A stretch of DNA of 64,000 bases from Chytriomyces cf. hyalinus JEL632 (GCA_025435555.1 JAIWWG010000035.1:124001-188000), one strand, 5' to 3'. Positions 10,132 to 21,344 are shown, counted from the stretch's first letter. Notes: generated from the sequence alone by a model not told the origin. Program-made: numbers and translations.

Positions 10132-13100
10132 ATGTTTGGCCGCCCAAACGGACAGAACAGCGAAAGCGGACATTCCTTGAAACGTGCACGAGAGGACTCG
10201 CCACCTCTCTTCTCAGATGACGAAACGGACAATGGCCAAGAGGACAACGAGCCCGCTGCAGCACTGAGTCAAGTAAACGATGCCGAAGACGCATTCATGG
10301 AAGGCCTGATGGATGGATACGAAGACTTGAGTCCAGGTGATTGGGGCTTGGTGTCCGTCACCCTGTTTGCGGAGGGCTCTCCACTCACTTTCTGTTCACT
10401 GTTCAGACGAAATCGAAGCCAAGGACGCCGAATACGCCCAGATCTATGCATATGCAATGGATCTTATCGCGTTGGATCAGGTTGCAGAACCTTTCAGGCA
10501 GGAAGCCGAGCGGCGGCGAGCGATGCGAATGGGAAAACCCTCCGGCTCATTGCCGTCAGGATTACATCCAACGGATTCTGACAGCAAAGGATTCCTAGAG
10601 CCATATGAAAACCGGCCTGATGTCGTCATGGACCCCGTTGAGGATGAGAGACGGAAGCAGGAAATCGCTGACGAGGAGTTTGCGAGAATGCTGCAGAAAG
10701 AGATGGACGCTTCCGCCCCATCATCTTCAACATCGCACGAAATGAATGATTTTGCAAAGATTGTGGAGCGTGATGAGAGGCGAAAGAGAAAATTGCAGGT
10801 GGACGAAGACGCGCAATTTGCAAAGAAGATGCAAATGCAACTTGAGAAGGAGTATCAGGAAGAGCTCGTTGCGAAAGGGCGTGCGCATATTGTAAGTGTA
10901 TTGCTGGCTGTAACTGCCTTTTTTCGTGCATTGTTCGATAGGGTTACATTAGCAATCTAATCGCCATAAATGGGTTTCTCAGGCTAATCGCCATGCACTG
11001 CCCTCTGATCCACTGGACGGCAAAAATGCATCCAATTTTATAGATTTGGAAGATGAAGCGACACTTGCCGACCTATCCCGTTCGAGTTCTTCCCATATCA
11101 AAAGTTCCCCAATAGATCTTGAATCGTATCAACATACCATGCATCGCGCGTCTTCATCAACTTCGACGAAAAACTTTGAGCAATACAGTCAACTGCAACC
11201 AATAACGGAAACCAAAGTATGGAACCCGATTGCAGGATGTTACGAACTTCAAGGAGTGAAGCCGCCTCAACAATTTATACCACCGCGGCCCATCATCAAG
11301 TCTTCAAAAGATGCGAACCCATTTCTTGAACGCAGTTCAGCATATAATCCCCCAGTCCTACCAACGCGCGCCAACACCATTGCTTCTCTATACAAAGATC
11401 CCATTTACGATATGAATCAGTTGGTCTCTCAAACCGGGCCATCTCAAACGAACAATGCGTATCCGGACGAAAAGTTTGATCCTTTTATCGATGGGTTCGA
11501 GCGTCCATTAAAGGACGAAGAAGTGACCGAGCAGTTGAAAGACTTGCTTGAAAATGTTGCAATCACCGCCGCTGTGCCTCCTGTTGATCAGAGGTTGCCG
11601 TCGCCGCCCGAATTAAAAGTGACTTTGTTGGAACATCAGAAAATTGGTGTCGAATGGATGCTCAGAATGGAAAATGGAACCAACAAGGGAGGGATCCTGG
11701 CGGATGACATGGGTCTTGGAAAAACGGTCCAAAGTATTACGTGCTGCATATTGAATCGCAATGAGGATAGAGCCAGAAAAACCACATTGATTGTGGCACC
11801 CACTTCTTTGATTCTGCAGGTTTGAATCAGCTCGACTTCTTGTTTCCAACGAGTATTAATGTTCTTCATCATCATCTTGCCAGTGGAAAGAAGAACTCAA
11901 AAGTAAAGTGGACTCCAGAGTCTTTAAAGTATACCTTTACTACGGGAAAGGTGGGTATTTAATGCATTATGACCAGTTTTCTTTGTGGATATTGACTCTT
12001 CATCCGCATTTTTAGAACGTAAAAGCAAAACCGCAGCAAGTCTGAAGCAATATGACATTGTTATAACAACGTACGGAACCGTCGCCATGGAGTGGCCTCA
12101 GACAAAAAAGAAGCGCACCCCTGCTCGTCCAAAGGATCCCTTCAAACCAAACTTGGACGCAGAAAATGAAGATTATGAGCAAGATCTTAAGGACGAAGAA
12201 GAAGAAAAATCAAAAATCATGGCTCAGCGAGGCGAACTTTTCAAAGTGGGCTGGCATCGTGTCATTTTAGACGAGGCGCATTTGATCAAAAACAAAAACA
12301 CGCGCTCAGCGAGAGCGTGTACCCAATTAACTGCAACACATCGCTGGTGTTTGACTGGAACGCCTATTCAAAATAATATTGGAGAGTTGTATTCGTTGAT
12401 CAACTTTTTGAATATCAAGGTTTGCGATCTTTATTTTTTTTTATTTTTTTACTTATTATTTTGTGGCAAGCTATTGCCTTCCCAGCTTTCTGGCACGTAA
12501 TCTGATAAACTATGCAGCCCTACAGCGCGTGGGAGAAATTTCGAGATGATATCGAACAGCCGTTTAAACAGGGAAAACACAAGCGTGTTTTGAAACGTGT
12601 TCAAGCACTCCTCAAAGCAATCTGCCTGCGCCGAACGAAAAATAGCACTCTCGATGGAAAACCCATTATTTCTTTACCGGAAAAAACGGTTGAACTAGTG
12701 GAAGTAGCGTTCACACCAGCTGAGCGTGAATTTTACAAGTCATTGGAAGAAAAGACGCTGCTTAAATTCAATGCGTACTTGAAAGCAGGGTACGTCAACA
12801 TTTTTTTTCTGCGAGGGCTGTCAGAATTTCGATACGTGTTTGCATTGTGGAGATAATGCTCACAATCCAAACGTATATTTTGCAGAACGGTGATGCAAAA
12901 CTATTCAAACGTCCTTGTGCTCCTCCTTCGACTGAGACAAGCATGCTGCCACCCAACGCTCGTCGCTCAAAATTTCTCAGAAGCACCGCAAGAATTACTC
13001 GACGCTGCTGAACCAAGCAAAGCCGCCCTCGATGCCGCAAGAAACCCGCTTGAAGATTTGAACCCAGAAATCCAGCAACGCCTGCTGGGAATGAAACTGA

Positions 13101-14260
13101 AAACTGCGTACGAATGTCCTATTTGTTTTGACGCAATCAGTGACGGGAAGATTTTACCTGGATGCGGGCATGTGTTTTGCGGGGATTGCATATCGGGACA
13201 TGTTGCGGCTGTGGGCGTGAATGGAGTTGGAGAAGAGAAAGTGTGTCCGCAGTGTCGTGGGCAGATTGATGTCGATCGTTTGATATCTGTCGATTCATTT
13301 CTCTCTGCTGCGAAAAAGAGCGGCATGGCGAGTGCGTCTTTCGAAAACGATGGTGATGATGATGAAGTGATCATCTTGGACGATGACGAAAATCTATCTG
13401 AAAAGGCAAAGGGCAAACGACCGCGCGATTCGGGCAAGTATGGTTCGAAATTTATCAAAGACGAAGATGATGAGGAAATGGGCAATGTTCAAGAATGGAT
13501 ATCAAGTTCCAAGATTGACAGGTGAGAAAATCTTGATTAATGCTGGCACCCCAACATCCATCAATTAACGATGCCTTTTTTTTTTATTATTAGCCTCATG
13601 AAGGTACTCATGAAATCACAGCGTGAAAGCCCGCATGACAAAACAATCATTTTCTCTCAATTCCGCGGAATGATGGATCTTTGTGAACGCCCACTTCGCG
13701 AAAATAAGATTGGTTTCGTTCGTTATGATGGCAGCATGAACGCAGACCAAGTATGCATTTCTTTCTCACAATGATGCAGCGAGTTCACTAAACTGCATCC
13801 AAAAAAAAGCGTGACCATGCGGTCCAAACCCTTCAGCATGATCCCGAAACGACAGTTATTCTCGTGTCTCTAAAGTGTGGATCGCTAGGTCTTAATTTGA
13901 CGTGCGCGAACCGTGTCATCATCGCTGATTTCTGGTGGAATATCGCGGTTGAAAACCAAGCCGTAGATCGCGTTCATCGGTTTGGGCAAATGAAGCCTGT
14001 GGTTGTTCATCGCATCTCAATTAAGGATACTGTCGAGCAGCGGATTTTGCAGCTTCAGAAGGAAAAACAAGATTTGTTCAACGGTAAAGATGCTCATATT
14101 CGTTTGTACCCATATGTGTGAACTTACCCCCTTGTCTTGATCAGCTGCTCTTGGAGAAGGAGGCGTGAAGGGACTCAGTAGAAACCGACTTGGTTTGAAC
14201 GACCTGATTCATTTGTTCAACGCAGGGAACGGACAAGATCTAAGTGACGATGAAAACTGA
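10132..14260 (+). CDS. SNF2-family translocase with embedded RING finger (ULS1/RAD5/HLTF class)
   Basis: Ten exons: 10132-10336, 10407-10891, 10983-11819, 11884-11950, 12016-12419, 12518-12789, 12886-13521, 13594-13750, 13810-14083, 14145-14260; 1150 residues. The N-terminal 350 residues are acidic and disordered. The helicase core has motif I (DDMGLGKT, about 471-478) and motif II (LDEAH, about 617). A C3HC4 RING (CPICFDAI..GCGHVFCGDC..CPQC, about 833-880) sits between the two helicase lobes, and the C-terminal lobe holds FSQFRGMMDL and VHRFGQMKPV. This layout is known from Rad5, Rad16, HLTF and Uls1, which couple DNA translocation to ubiquitin ligation in chromatin and replication repair. 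No HIRAN domain is visible. The YSNVLVLLLRLRQACCHP segment and the acidic N-terminus favour Uls1-like, so it may act on SUMO- or ubiquitin-marked chromatin. Confidence 0.92.
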
Positions 14261-14530
14261 AACCAAGTGCTGATGTGGTGGGTGGGTTCTGTAAAGTAAA
14301 ATGATAATAAAATGTGGATTGCAAAACACGTGTTTTTTTCCACTGAACCAAAAATCCTGGCCCAGCAAAAGATCCTCCCTCCAGTTTACCGGTACCAATT
14401 CGCCTCATAGTCGATCCGCATTCGCAAAATGGTGGGTGGGCATCTTGTCAACAGACCGGCTGCCATAATTACAAATGATGACGTGGGTTTATTAAGTTCG
14501 TAAATCTTGCACAATTCCCAGAGCCCATCA

Positions 14531-15504
14531 ATGGTCAAACTGTTCGAAAGCACGCATCTCTTCAACTACCCATGGGCAGAAGGTGATCCTATCCAGCAAC
14601 AGCTTCTGCGTGGGAAGAGGGGATGACTAAAGGCCCCGTTCTCTCTCAGTGACTATGGCCATTTGGAACAAGTACCCGAATCCGCTTGCCCACCATGTTC
14701 TGACAGCAGACGTCATTGACCGCCATGTCGATCCTCACACTGGAATCCTACATACAACTCGGTTGTTTACGAAAGAGGGCCGTCTGCCAAAGTGGGCAAG
14801 ATCTGTAAGTTTTCCGTTGAACTCCTCCTTTTTCTGCTGTGTGTCCGCTCAGGAGAGGGATGCGCCTCACTTGGCTCAGTCCTGTACTCAACGGAGGAAG
14901 ATGGGGTTGGTTCGAGCGCAGAAAGAGTGCTGGACGGAGTATGGCTTCAGAGCCACGTGCAGATTTCTTCCAACACCCCCTCGCCCCCAAAAACTAAACG
15001 CTGAACACCAAAAATCAAAATCCCAGATCTTTCACGTGAAGGAAGCTTATATTCTTGAAGTTTCTGAACTTGATCCGCGAAACCAAACCTTCAAAACCGT
15101 CACTCGAAACATCTCACATGCAAAGTTGGTTCTGATTGAGGAGACTCAAATCGTATCTCCATATGTTCCCGCTCACGAAGAAGAGGTGATTGCAATTCCC
15201 GCCGTTGACGGATCGGTGGCGAGTATGATGGGGGTGGGCCACGGGGTTGCCACAGCAATCAGGATTTCAGCGAGAGTAATTTCCAACACGGGCTGGCAGA
15301 CTATCAGGAACCGGCTCGAAGCATTTGGAGCCAGTCAGATAAAGGAAAACACACTGCGGGTAAGCTACCATTAATAATAGTTGCTGTGTGATTTCTAATC
15401 GCTCTGACCCTTTTTCTTCGTGTGTGTGCTTCTTTGCCTCACAGAGCTCGAAAGGATTAATGCATGTCATCGAAGAGCTCAAGCGTAGAAAAATGGCAGT
15501 TTAA
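14531..15504 (+). CDS. PRELI/Ups-family mitochondrial phospholipid transfer protein
   Basis: Exons 14531-14582, 14650-14804, 15027-15359 and 15445-15504 give 199 residues, the family's usual size. The small first exon encodes MVKLFESTHLFNYPWAE; with the second it forms the classic start FNYPWAEVTMAIWNKYPNP. Other family marks are RLFTKEGRLPKW, AYILEVSELDPRNQ and RNISHAKLVLIEE. In yeast, Ups1-3 with Mdm35 carry phosphatidic acid or phosphatidylserine across the mitochondrial intermembrane space. The sequence resembles both Ups1 and Ups2/PRELID3, so the lipid is not assigned. The 222-base intron between exons 2 and 3 is a multiple of three and free of stops, so retention would insert 74 residues. 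Confidence 0.88.
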
Positions 15505-15704
15505 TGCACTCTTTTTCTGTTTATTTTTTTTTGGGTTTTCTCGGGCCATGATCCACACGGGTCACTTCTTCTTCCTTTCCTGCGCTTATGCAACCTCCTA
15601 ATGCATCATTGTTCTGGATCTATTGGTGTAAATACATTTGTCTCTTCTTTCGTCAATTGGATCTTGAATTAAACAACTACACTGCCAATAGAGCCGTCTT
15701 GTTT

Positions 15705-17261
15705 TTATTTTGTTTTTTTCCTTCTCTTGCGAACTTTCGCATCTTTGGACTCATCAGAAGCATCCGAATCGTCCGATTTATGCTCACCAAGATGCTTGTA
15801 CTTCTTTCCGTCATGTACCATAAATCCTTCCCCCAAACCCGCGTAATCAAAATCTTCCGCGTCTTCATCCTCATCCGACAAAGCAGTACCTTCATTGTCT
15901 TGATCTGATACGTCGCCTTCGCCGTCAAGAATTGCTTCAGTGTCGCCACTGGACGCCTGCAAGAGCCTGAACATATTCGAATCTGGACTGAACTGGTCCA
16001 AAACACCTGGCTCGCTTTCACTTTCATCTTCCCACCAAAGATGTAGCTCCCTAAGTTCATCGAGCTGCTCCAATTCTTTTGGTATGCAGTCTGTTTTGTC
16101 AAACTTGTTGCCTCCCAGCGCCAAAACATTGAGATTCTGCAAGTTTCGAAATTCGCTGGGAATGCGCCCGATCAGTTGATTTCGCGTTAAGCTGAGTACT
16201 TGCAAGTCCTTGAGATTGCCAAGCGATGTTGGAATGGCGCCGCTGAAACGGTTGCATCCAAGGTCCAGTTTTTGCAAGGCAGCACAGCTGCCCAGCGACT
16301 CTGGAATGTCACCGTCAAACAAATTTGAATGCAAGTCGAGAAGAATAAGTGCGTGCAGATTTCCAATCGTGTGAGGCAAGCTTCCTGAAAACGCGTTGTT
16401 TCCGAGACGCAGCTGCTTCAAATTTGCGAGGTTGCTTATCGAGTTGGGCAGCGTTCCAGATATTTGATTTCGTTCGAGATTGATGCTTGTTAATGTAGTC
16501 AAGTTATACAGCCCGGTGGGTAGAGAGCCTGTTAAATCGTTCCATGACAGATCCAAATCTTCCAACTTTATCAAACATCCGACTTCTTCCAACAGATTTG
16601 TTGGCAGACGTGCATAGCTGCCGCGAACGCAGAGATTTTCGAGTCGTTTCATGTGCGCCAGGCTCGTCAAAGTCCACTGAGTTCGCACCACGGTCAGACA
16701 GTTGAATGATATAAGCCTCTCCATTAAAAACGAGCAGTATATTTGCTGCAGCGGATTTGGCCATGAAATCCAAACGCGCTCAAAGGGCGTCATACAAACA
16801 TTGCACCCGAAACCTTGGCAGCTGTTACAGTTTGAACAGTATCGGTGGTTGTGCAGAAAGGGTTGCATGTGAGTATCCCACGGAAGCAACCAACTTGCGT
16901 GATTCGGGTCATCCCAGCAAAGCCAGGCAGATAAAATGGTTGGGGACAGTTGTGTCAAACAGTGGACTTGCTCGTAGTAGGACAGTTTGGTCCACAAGTT
17001 TCTCGAGCTTTCCCGAATTTTCTTCCACCGCTTCGCTTTGAATTCGGAGCGGCTTTCCAAATTGGTGTCCGCATCCAATGGGCTCTCTATGCGAAACTTG
17101 TCGAGGTTCAGTCTCATAAAATGCCTTGTTTTTATGCTGCGGTTGATGATGCTGCAGAGACGGGTGTACTTTGGTGCTGCGCATGGTTCTATCCAGCTGA
17201 AAATATCTTGAAGGATCTCAGGCGGCATCCTGGTCTGCAGTGGGTTCAGCGTGTGCGCCAT
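15705..17261 (-). CDS. F-box + plant-type LRR protein with acidic, Lys/Arg-ended tail
   Basis: Single exon, 518 residues. An F-box-like start (MPPEILQDIFSWIEPC, about residues 12-27) is followed by a helical region and a compact Cys cluster (CSNCNSCQGFGCNVC, about 142-156) that could bind metal. Residues about 215-400 hold seven or eight LRRs with the plant-type consensus (LKQLRLGNNAFSGSLPHTIGNL). The tail is strongly acidic (ALSDEDEDAEDF) and ends KVRKRRKKTK, a likely nuclear signal. Substrate recognition for an SCF ligase is the simplest reading. It shares its layout with the gene at 8071-9449 and shows what the intact form of that family looks like, although the F-box sequences are quite different. 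Confidence 0.8.
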   Translation of the reverse strand: MAHTLNPLQTRMPPEILQDIFSWIEPCAAPKYTRLCSIINRSIKTRHFMRLNLDKFRIESPLDADTNLESRSEFKAKRWKKIRESSRNLWTKLSYYEQVHCLTQLSPTILSAWLCWDDPNHASWLLPWDTHMQPFLHNHRYCSNCNSCQGFGCNVCMTPFERVWISWPNPLQQIYCSFLMERLISFNCLTVVRTQWTLTSLAHMKRLENLCVRGSYARLPTNLLEEVGCLIKLEDLDLSWNDLTGSLPTGLYNLTTLTSINLERNQISGTLPNSISNLANLKQLRLGNNAFSGSLPHTIGNLHALILLDLHSNLFDGDIPESLGSCAALQKLDLGCNRFSGAIPTSLGNLKDLQVLSLTRNQLIGRIPSEFRNLQNLNVLALGGNKFDKTDCIPKELEQLDELRELHLWWEDESESEPGVLDQFSPDSNMFRLLQASSGDTEAILDGEGDVSDQDNEGTALSDEDEDAEDFDYAGLGEGFMVHDGKKYKHLGEHKSDDSDASDESKDAKVRKRRKKTK

Positions 17262-17444
17262 TTTCTTCTGGTTTTCTGCTGGTTGGATCAGTTTAACTTT
17301 TCATAAAAATGATTGTTCAGCACAGCATGAACACACGTGTATTTATTAAGGAGTTTGTACGGTTTAAAACAGGCAGGTCAAACTGGAGCAACTGGAAAGA
17401 CAAAGAAAGAATTCAGGTCACACGCCGGCATTTCATACAAGTGT

Positions 17445-18434
17445 TCACGCTGTCGGGACGTAGCTGTCGCAGGAGTTATGCAACCATCCCACGAACGACG
17501 ACGTAAAGGATGGAGTGGTAGGGGTTCCAGTAGGCGTATTCATTTGCGCACTGACGGGGCTACCTTCAAGAATGGTTCCTGTTGGGGTTGGGAAGTCCCT
17601 CTTCACAGCAAAGCTCAAGGCAGAGTCCTGTCTTTGAGAACGTATCAAGAGCGGTGGAATTCTAGTGGCGCCAGCACTAGCCGGACGAGTCATGCGGCTG
17701 ACCTACATGGGTAGTAGTGGTTGTGGCTTTTGAGAAACGAATGCTGGTAGAGAACCAGAGGTACAGTAGCACTTACTTTTGGAGAAGACATCGCAATCAG
17801 GTCGGCGCTAAATTCAGAGGACATGCGGTTTTGGACTGTTTTTGTTTTCAAACCGCAGAGCGACGGTTCGTTGAAGTGCAACCCAAGTTTGAAACGCGAG
17901 AAAATCGAGGCGACAAAGCCACCGTAAAACCAACGTTCATAAAAAATTAAAGTCTGAAACGTCTCCCGCATCAAACACGCGTTGTTCAAAGCATCGTTCC
18001 GAGTCTCGTGTAAAGTCACTTCCAAGATTCGCTTTTATTTCCACCAGTAAAAGAACGACGTGAATATATTATTTTTTTTCCACTAAATATCAGTCATCCT
18101 TGCAGCCAGTCCAGATTAGTCTCGCTTTGAGTGCGAAGGTTGAGTTCCAAATCTGGAACAGACGAACTTCGCGTCGAAATCGATGCCAACGAGCTCGACT
18201 TTTGGCGCGCAAGGAAAACAAGCGGGTTAAAGTGCGCGTGAAGAATCGAAGCTCGTTGCATACGGTTCCACTTTTTTTTTTTTTTTTTTTTTTTTTTCCA
18301 TGTTGTTGGATTGGAGGTTTGTTTTTTTGGTAAGTACCGCTGTAACGCTGCCTGAATAAAGCACTTGGGGATATTACCACAGGGTCAACCTCCTTGGGCG
18401 GTGCAGGCGCTTTAGCTGTTTCTTTGGACGACAT
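17445..18434 (-). CDS. Unrecognised protein, probably three exons
   Basis: Exons (minus) 18434-18338, 18018-17777 and 17702-17445 give 198 residues in consistent phase. The last intron has perfect ends (GTAAGT..TGTAG) and is well supported. The first intron (319 bases, GTACTT..GGAAG) is inferred because it joins SALFRQRYS smoothly to VTLHETRNDALNNACLMRE; if it is wrong, the protein may start at the ATG at 17971. The N-terminus is also uncertain because another short open frame (MSDVDQDPPGDKAKPFLPE, from 18526) lies just upstream. The protein has a helical N-terminal half and a Ser/Thr/Pro-rich C-terminal half (FPTPTGTILEGSPVS). I do not recognise a family. Confidence 0.5.
18272..18297. repeat. 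Poly(T) run of 26 bases
   Basis: Twenty-six consecutive T on the plus strand, inside the predicted first intron of the minus-strand gene 17445-18434 (poly-A in the transcript). Such a run is unlikely to be coding and is prone to length error. Confidence 0.9.
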
Positions 18435-18854
18435 TCTGTCAGTTTTTCATAAAGAAGTTTTTGAGGCGTTTCTGGAAGAAATGGTTTGGCTTTGTCCCCC
18501 GGCGGATCTTGATCCACATCTGACATTTTACGCAATTGGGTACATTAAAGCTTAAGGCGTTCTTTGCATGATGGTCGAGGTGGGGGTGTCCGTACTGCAC
18601 GGGTGGAGGTGGCACTTTAAATCGACAGAATTGCGGCCACGCGAAAACATGAGGAAAAACACGTGTACCACTCCAGTTTTGCACGTCTGCATTCAGGCGC
18701 GTGGCCATTATTTATTACTTATTTCAAAGTTACATATGGAAAAAGGCGGGTTTTGAAGGAGGACTTCCCAAAAAAAATCACATCAACATCAAACAGAAGA
18801 CACTGGAAACTCGCGATAGATTATACACTTACAGATCCATTTATACAGCGGGTG
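18435..18854. other. Intergenic region, only weak open frames
   Basis: About 420 bases upstream of the minus-strand gene. Two short minus-strand frames (18708-18439 and one from 18526) have some protein-like stretches, but neither has a convincing splice partner. Probably promoter and leader sequence. Confidence 0.35.
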
Positions 18855-19199
18855 CTACTTGCTGCACAGCTGGAACCACTCAAAAACACTCGATGCGGAG
18901 GCGCGCTTCGTTAACGCCGCGTCCGACGGAATGCTAGAAGGGCCTGTCACTTCAGCCACGGTTTTGTTTTCTGCCATAGACGGTCTGCGAGAAGAGACGA
19001 GCGACATGGTCGAGTCTCTTCCAGTGCTGAACGATTGTCTGCGCATTTTGGTGACGATGGAGCAGTAATTGCGGTTCCACTGAAAGAGGGCATCAGACAT
19101 GCTGATCGCGCGTATCAAATGGACAAGTGGGGGCACTGCGATTACCAGGTGGTCCGCGACGGCGGTAGAATCAGAGCTGGTCAGGTTTGAATGGGACAT
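18855..19199 (-). CDS. Small Ser-rich hypothetical protein
   Basis: Single open frame of 114 residues; an internal ATG at 19101 (MSDALFQWNRN) could be the true start. It carries three basophilic phosphorylation-type sites (RRQSFS, RRPSMAE, KRASASS) spaced along a Ser-rich tail that ends VFEWFQLCSK. I know no family for it. The ordered spacing of Arg-Arg-x-Ser motifs suggests a real kinase target rather than noise, but coding status is unproven. Confidence 0.4.
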   Translation of the reverse strand: MSHSNLTSSDSTAVADHLVIAVPPLVHLIRAISMSDALFQWNRNYCSIVTKMRRQSFSTGRDSTMSLVSSRRPSMAENKTVAEVTGPSSIPSDAALTKRASASSVFEWFQLCSK

Positions 19200-19257
19200 G
19201 GTTGAACTTTTTTGTTTGGGGCTATTTTTTTTTTTTTATGAGGCGCCTTCTCGCATT

Positions 19258-19636
19258 TTATTTGGTCAGCTGCGACAGAATACTTGCCAGGTCTTCGACA
19301 GGAACTGCGTTCATGAATGCGGGTTTTTCGTTGATGTGGAGCACGGGCACTTCGTAATTGTACTTTTCCTTCCACTCTTTGTTCTCTTTCGCATCAATGT
19401 CCTTCACGGCAAAGTTGAATTTGTAGTCCGATTGGAGGGAGAGGATGTTGTCTCTGCGGCAGTTGTAAGCGCTCTCAGTTACGATGTCTCGGTAGAAGCT
19501 GTTGTTGTTTTGTTTACCGGGCGTGGTCACAGAGGCCGCAGTATTTGCGCGAGTACAGAGTTAGATCAATGCGCTGCGACGGATTCGTGGACATTTGGCG
19601 CGCAAACAAGAACACAGAGCGAATGCGGGGCGGCAT
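19258..19636 (-). CDS. Glutaredoxin-like (DUF836) protein
   Basis: Exons (minus) 19636-19518 and 19453-19258 give 104 residues, normal for the Glrx-like/DUF836 family. The CxxC active-site motif is in LTLYSRKYCGLCDHARDNI, followed by FAVKDIDAKENKEWKEKY, the cis-proline segment EVPVLHINEK and a short C-terminal helix. This is a thioredoxin-fold oxidoreductase of the small fungal type (yeast YDR286C kind); its partner is unknown. The N-terminus (MPPRIRSVFLFARQMS) is basic and could be a mitochondrial presequence. The gene is divergent from SEC20, with 54 bases between start codons. Confidence 0.85.
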
Positions 19637-19690
19637 AGTGTTGTTTTTATCGCTTCCTGTTGAACGAAATACACAAATAATTCGATCATA
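19637..19690. promoter_or_regulatory. 54-base gap between divergent start codons
   Basis: The whole space between the glutaredoxin-like gene (minus) and SEC20 (plus) is 54 bases and AT-rich. Both promoters must overlap each other or the neighbouring coding sequence. Confidence 0.5.
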
Positions 19691-20720
19691 ATGAACGCCC
19701 TTCTCGCCAAGGTCGACGAAGCTGTCGCCACCGCAAACTCTATCCTCGAAGGCAACGGAGCCCTTCCAGTGAAACAAACCCTTGAGCGACTCGGCCGTCT
19801 GGCCATTAATGCAGTGGAAGCACTCGAAGTTAAACGAAATTAGTCGCACACAGTTCCGCCTTTCTCAACCTTCGTTTGTTTCAACCAACAGGACTTAAGG
19901 CTTGAGGCAGATTGTGACGAAGCAGTTGCAGACCACGTTGAAGGCAGGATCAGCGAGTGAGTCATTCGAGCACAGAGCCGGAAACAAGTCTTGATTCTTT
20001 CTTGTTCCATTCAGCCTCAAGCTGCAAGTTCGAAAGGCGAAACTATTTATTGCGAAGCGGGAAGAACTGCGCGCTCGGGAGGACCGTGAATCGCTATTAC
20101 GTGGATCAACGCGGGATAGGCGGAAACTGCAGTTATGGTCACCCGATTTCACAACTTCTTCAACAAAGTCTAAAACAATCGATTTGAATCTTCAGAACCA
20201 ATGAAGCGGCGAAGTTGGCTGGCGCAGAGTTGACGGAATCCATGCGCCAGGCGGCTCAAATGATGACTGCGGAAGTGGAAAAAAGCGTTGCGGCTGTCGA
20301 AGCGCTGCGTAAGTTTCGTTCCTTGTCAAACTTAGACTTCAACTCTTGTCCCAATCCGTGTATTCATGGTTTCCAGAAACCTCAACGAAAATGCTTGAAA
20401 AGACTCGTGAACAGTACAGCGTATACGAATCTGTCATCACCATTTCATCAAATCTTGTTCATCAAATCCATCGAGGAAGTATAATGGACAAATTGGTGCT
20501 CTTTGGTGGACTCGGGATTTTTTTGCTCACAGTCGGCTACATCATGTGGAAACGAACGTGGATTCCGGGCTTTTCAATGCTGTTTTCGCGAAAAGGAGCT
20601 TCGAGCTTGGCCGAAAAAACGTTGGAAACCGTCTTAAGCTCTGTTACTTCAACTGCGTCGACCTTTGTGACAGCAGCCACGCCAGTCGTGACATCCGGTC
20701 GATCTCATGACGAATTATAA
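19691..20720 (+). CDS. SEC20: SEC20/BNIP1-family SNARE
   Basis: Exons 19691-19828, 19892-19956, 20015-20131, 20196-20308 and 20377-20720 give 258 residues. The Sec20 core begins with an N-terminal helical region and KAKLFIAKREELRAREDRESLLRG. The SNARE helix is about residues 115-195 (ELTESMRQAAQMMTAEVEKS, then KTREQYSVYESVITISSNL). A single transmembrane helix (LVLFGGLGIFLLTVGYIMW, about 186-205) follows, then a short tail. Sec20 is the ER t-SNARE for retrograde COPI vesicles from the Golgi. The C-terminus (SGRSHDEL) ends in HDEL, the classic fungal ER-retrieval signal, which yeast Sec20 also carries. Two introns use weak donors (GTTAAA, GTTATG), but both joins restore family sequence. Confidence 0.92.
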
Positions 20721-20972
20721 TAAAGGCACATGATACGTTCTGTCTGCAAGTACTTCTGCGGATTCGCGTTTCGCTTGCCCAATCGCTCAAAGAAGTTTAT
20801 TTTGACTTATTCTTATCGGCAAAAGTTTCCTTTTTCAAGACAAAAATGGCAGAAAGCAAGTCTGGGCCTGGATGGCTTGTCCAATTGGGAAGCAGCCCTT
20901 GCCAAGTGTGAATTAGCCGAGACCTGGGATGGCTGAGGTGATGTTTTGGGGTTTATGTTTGAAGTTGGTTTT

Positions 20973-20995
20973 GTGTTGTTGTTGTTGTTGTTTGT
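20973..20995. repeat. GTT microsatellite
   Basis: A short (GTT)n tract in the AT-rich spacer downstream of SEC20. Confidence 0.7.
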
Positions 20996-21094
20996 TGTCT
21001 TTTCTTTTGGAAGTTTGTCAGATTTATTTTAACAATTGTATGGAAATACAAGGTTCAGCCGAGGTTCAATAGAACACCAACAGCATTGCTAATT

Positions 21095-21141
21095 CTTGAA
21101 ACATACTCAGGATATAATGCTTGAAACATACTCAGGATATA
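21095..21141. repeat. Tandem duplication, period 25
   Basis: Two identical 22-base copies of CTTGAAACATACTCAGGATATA at 21095-21116 and 21120-21141, in non-coding spacer between SEC20 and the LRR gene. Confidence 0.9.
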
Positions 21142-21234
21142 TAGAGATATCGCTTTGTGTTAGTCATTTGATAGATGACTTTATATACTGCGTGCGACAC
21201 AGACAGAACTATGGGAAAAACAGTGGTCAAAACC

Positions 21235-21276
21235 AATTCCTTGTTTGTTGTTGGCAATTCCTTGTTTGTTGTTGGC
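21235..21276. repeat. Tandem duplication, period 21
   Basis: Two identical, directly adjoining 21-base copies (AATTCCTTGTTTGTTGTTGG plus C) at 21235-21255 and 21256-21276. Apart from this and the repeat at 21095, the spacer 20721-21344 shows nothing recognisable. Confidence 0.9.
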
Positions 21277-21344
21277 AATGACCCGCCGTCCATTGCATCG
21301 AAAATAAAACATACGGAAAAGAAGACGTGTATTTAACGTGATTA

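Noticed and set aside
18439-18708. Minus-strand open frame with a CxxC and Pro-rich stretch
   Set aside because: Lies in the likely promoter/leader of the gene starting at 18434; no splice partner in phase and no recognised family, so not called.
20730-20936. Plus-strand open frame ending WEAALAKCELAETWDG
   Set aside because: Immediately follows the SEC20 stop codon; short, with an AT-rich leader-like start. Could be a small gene but evidence is too thin.
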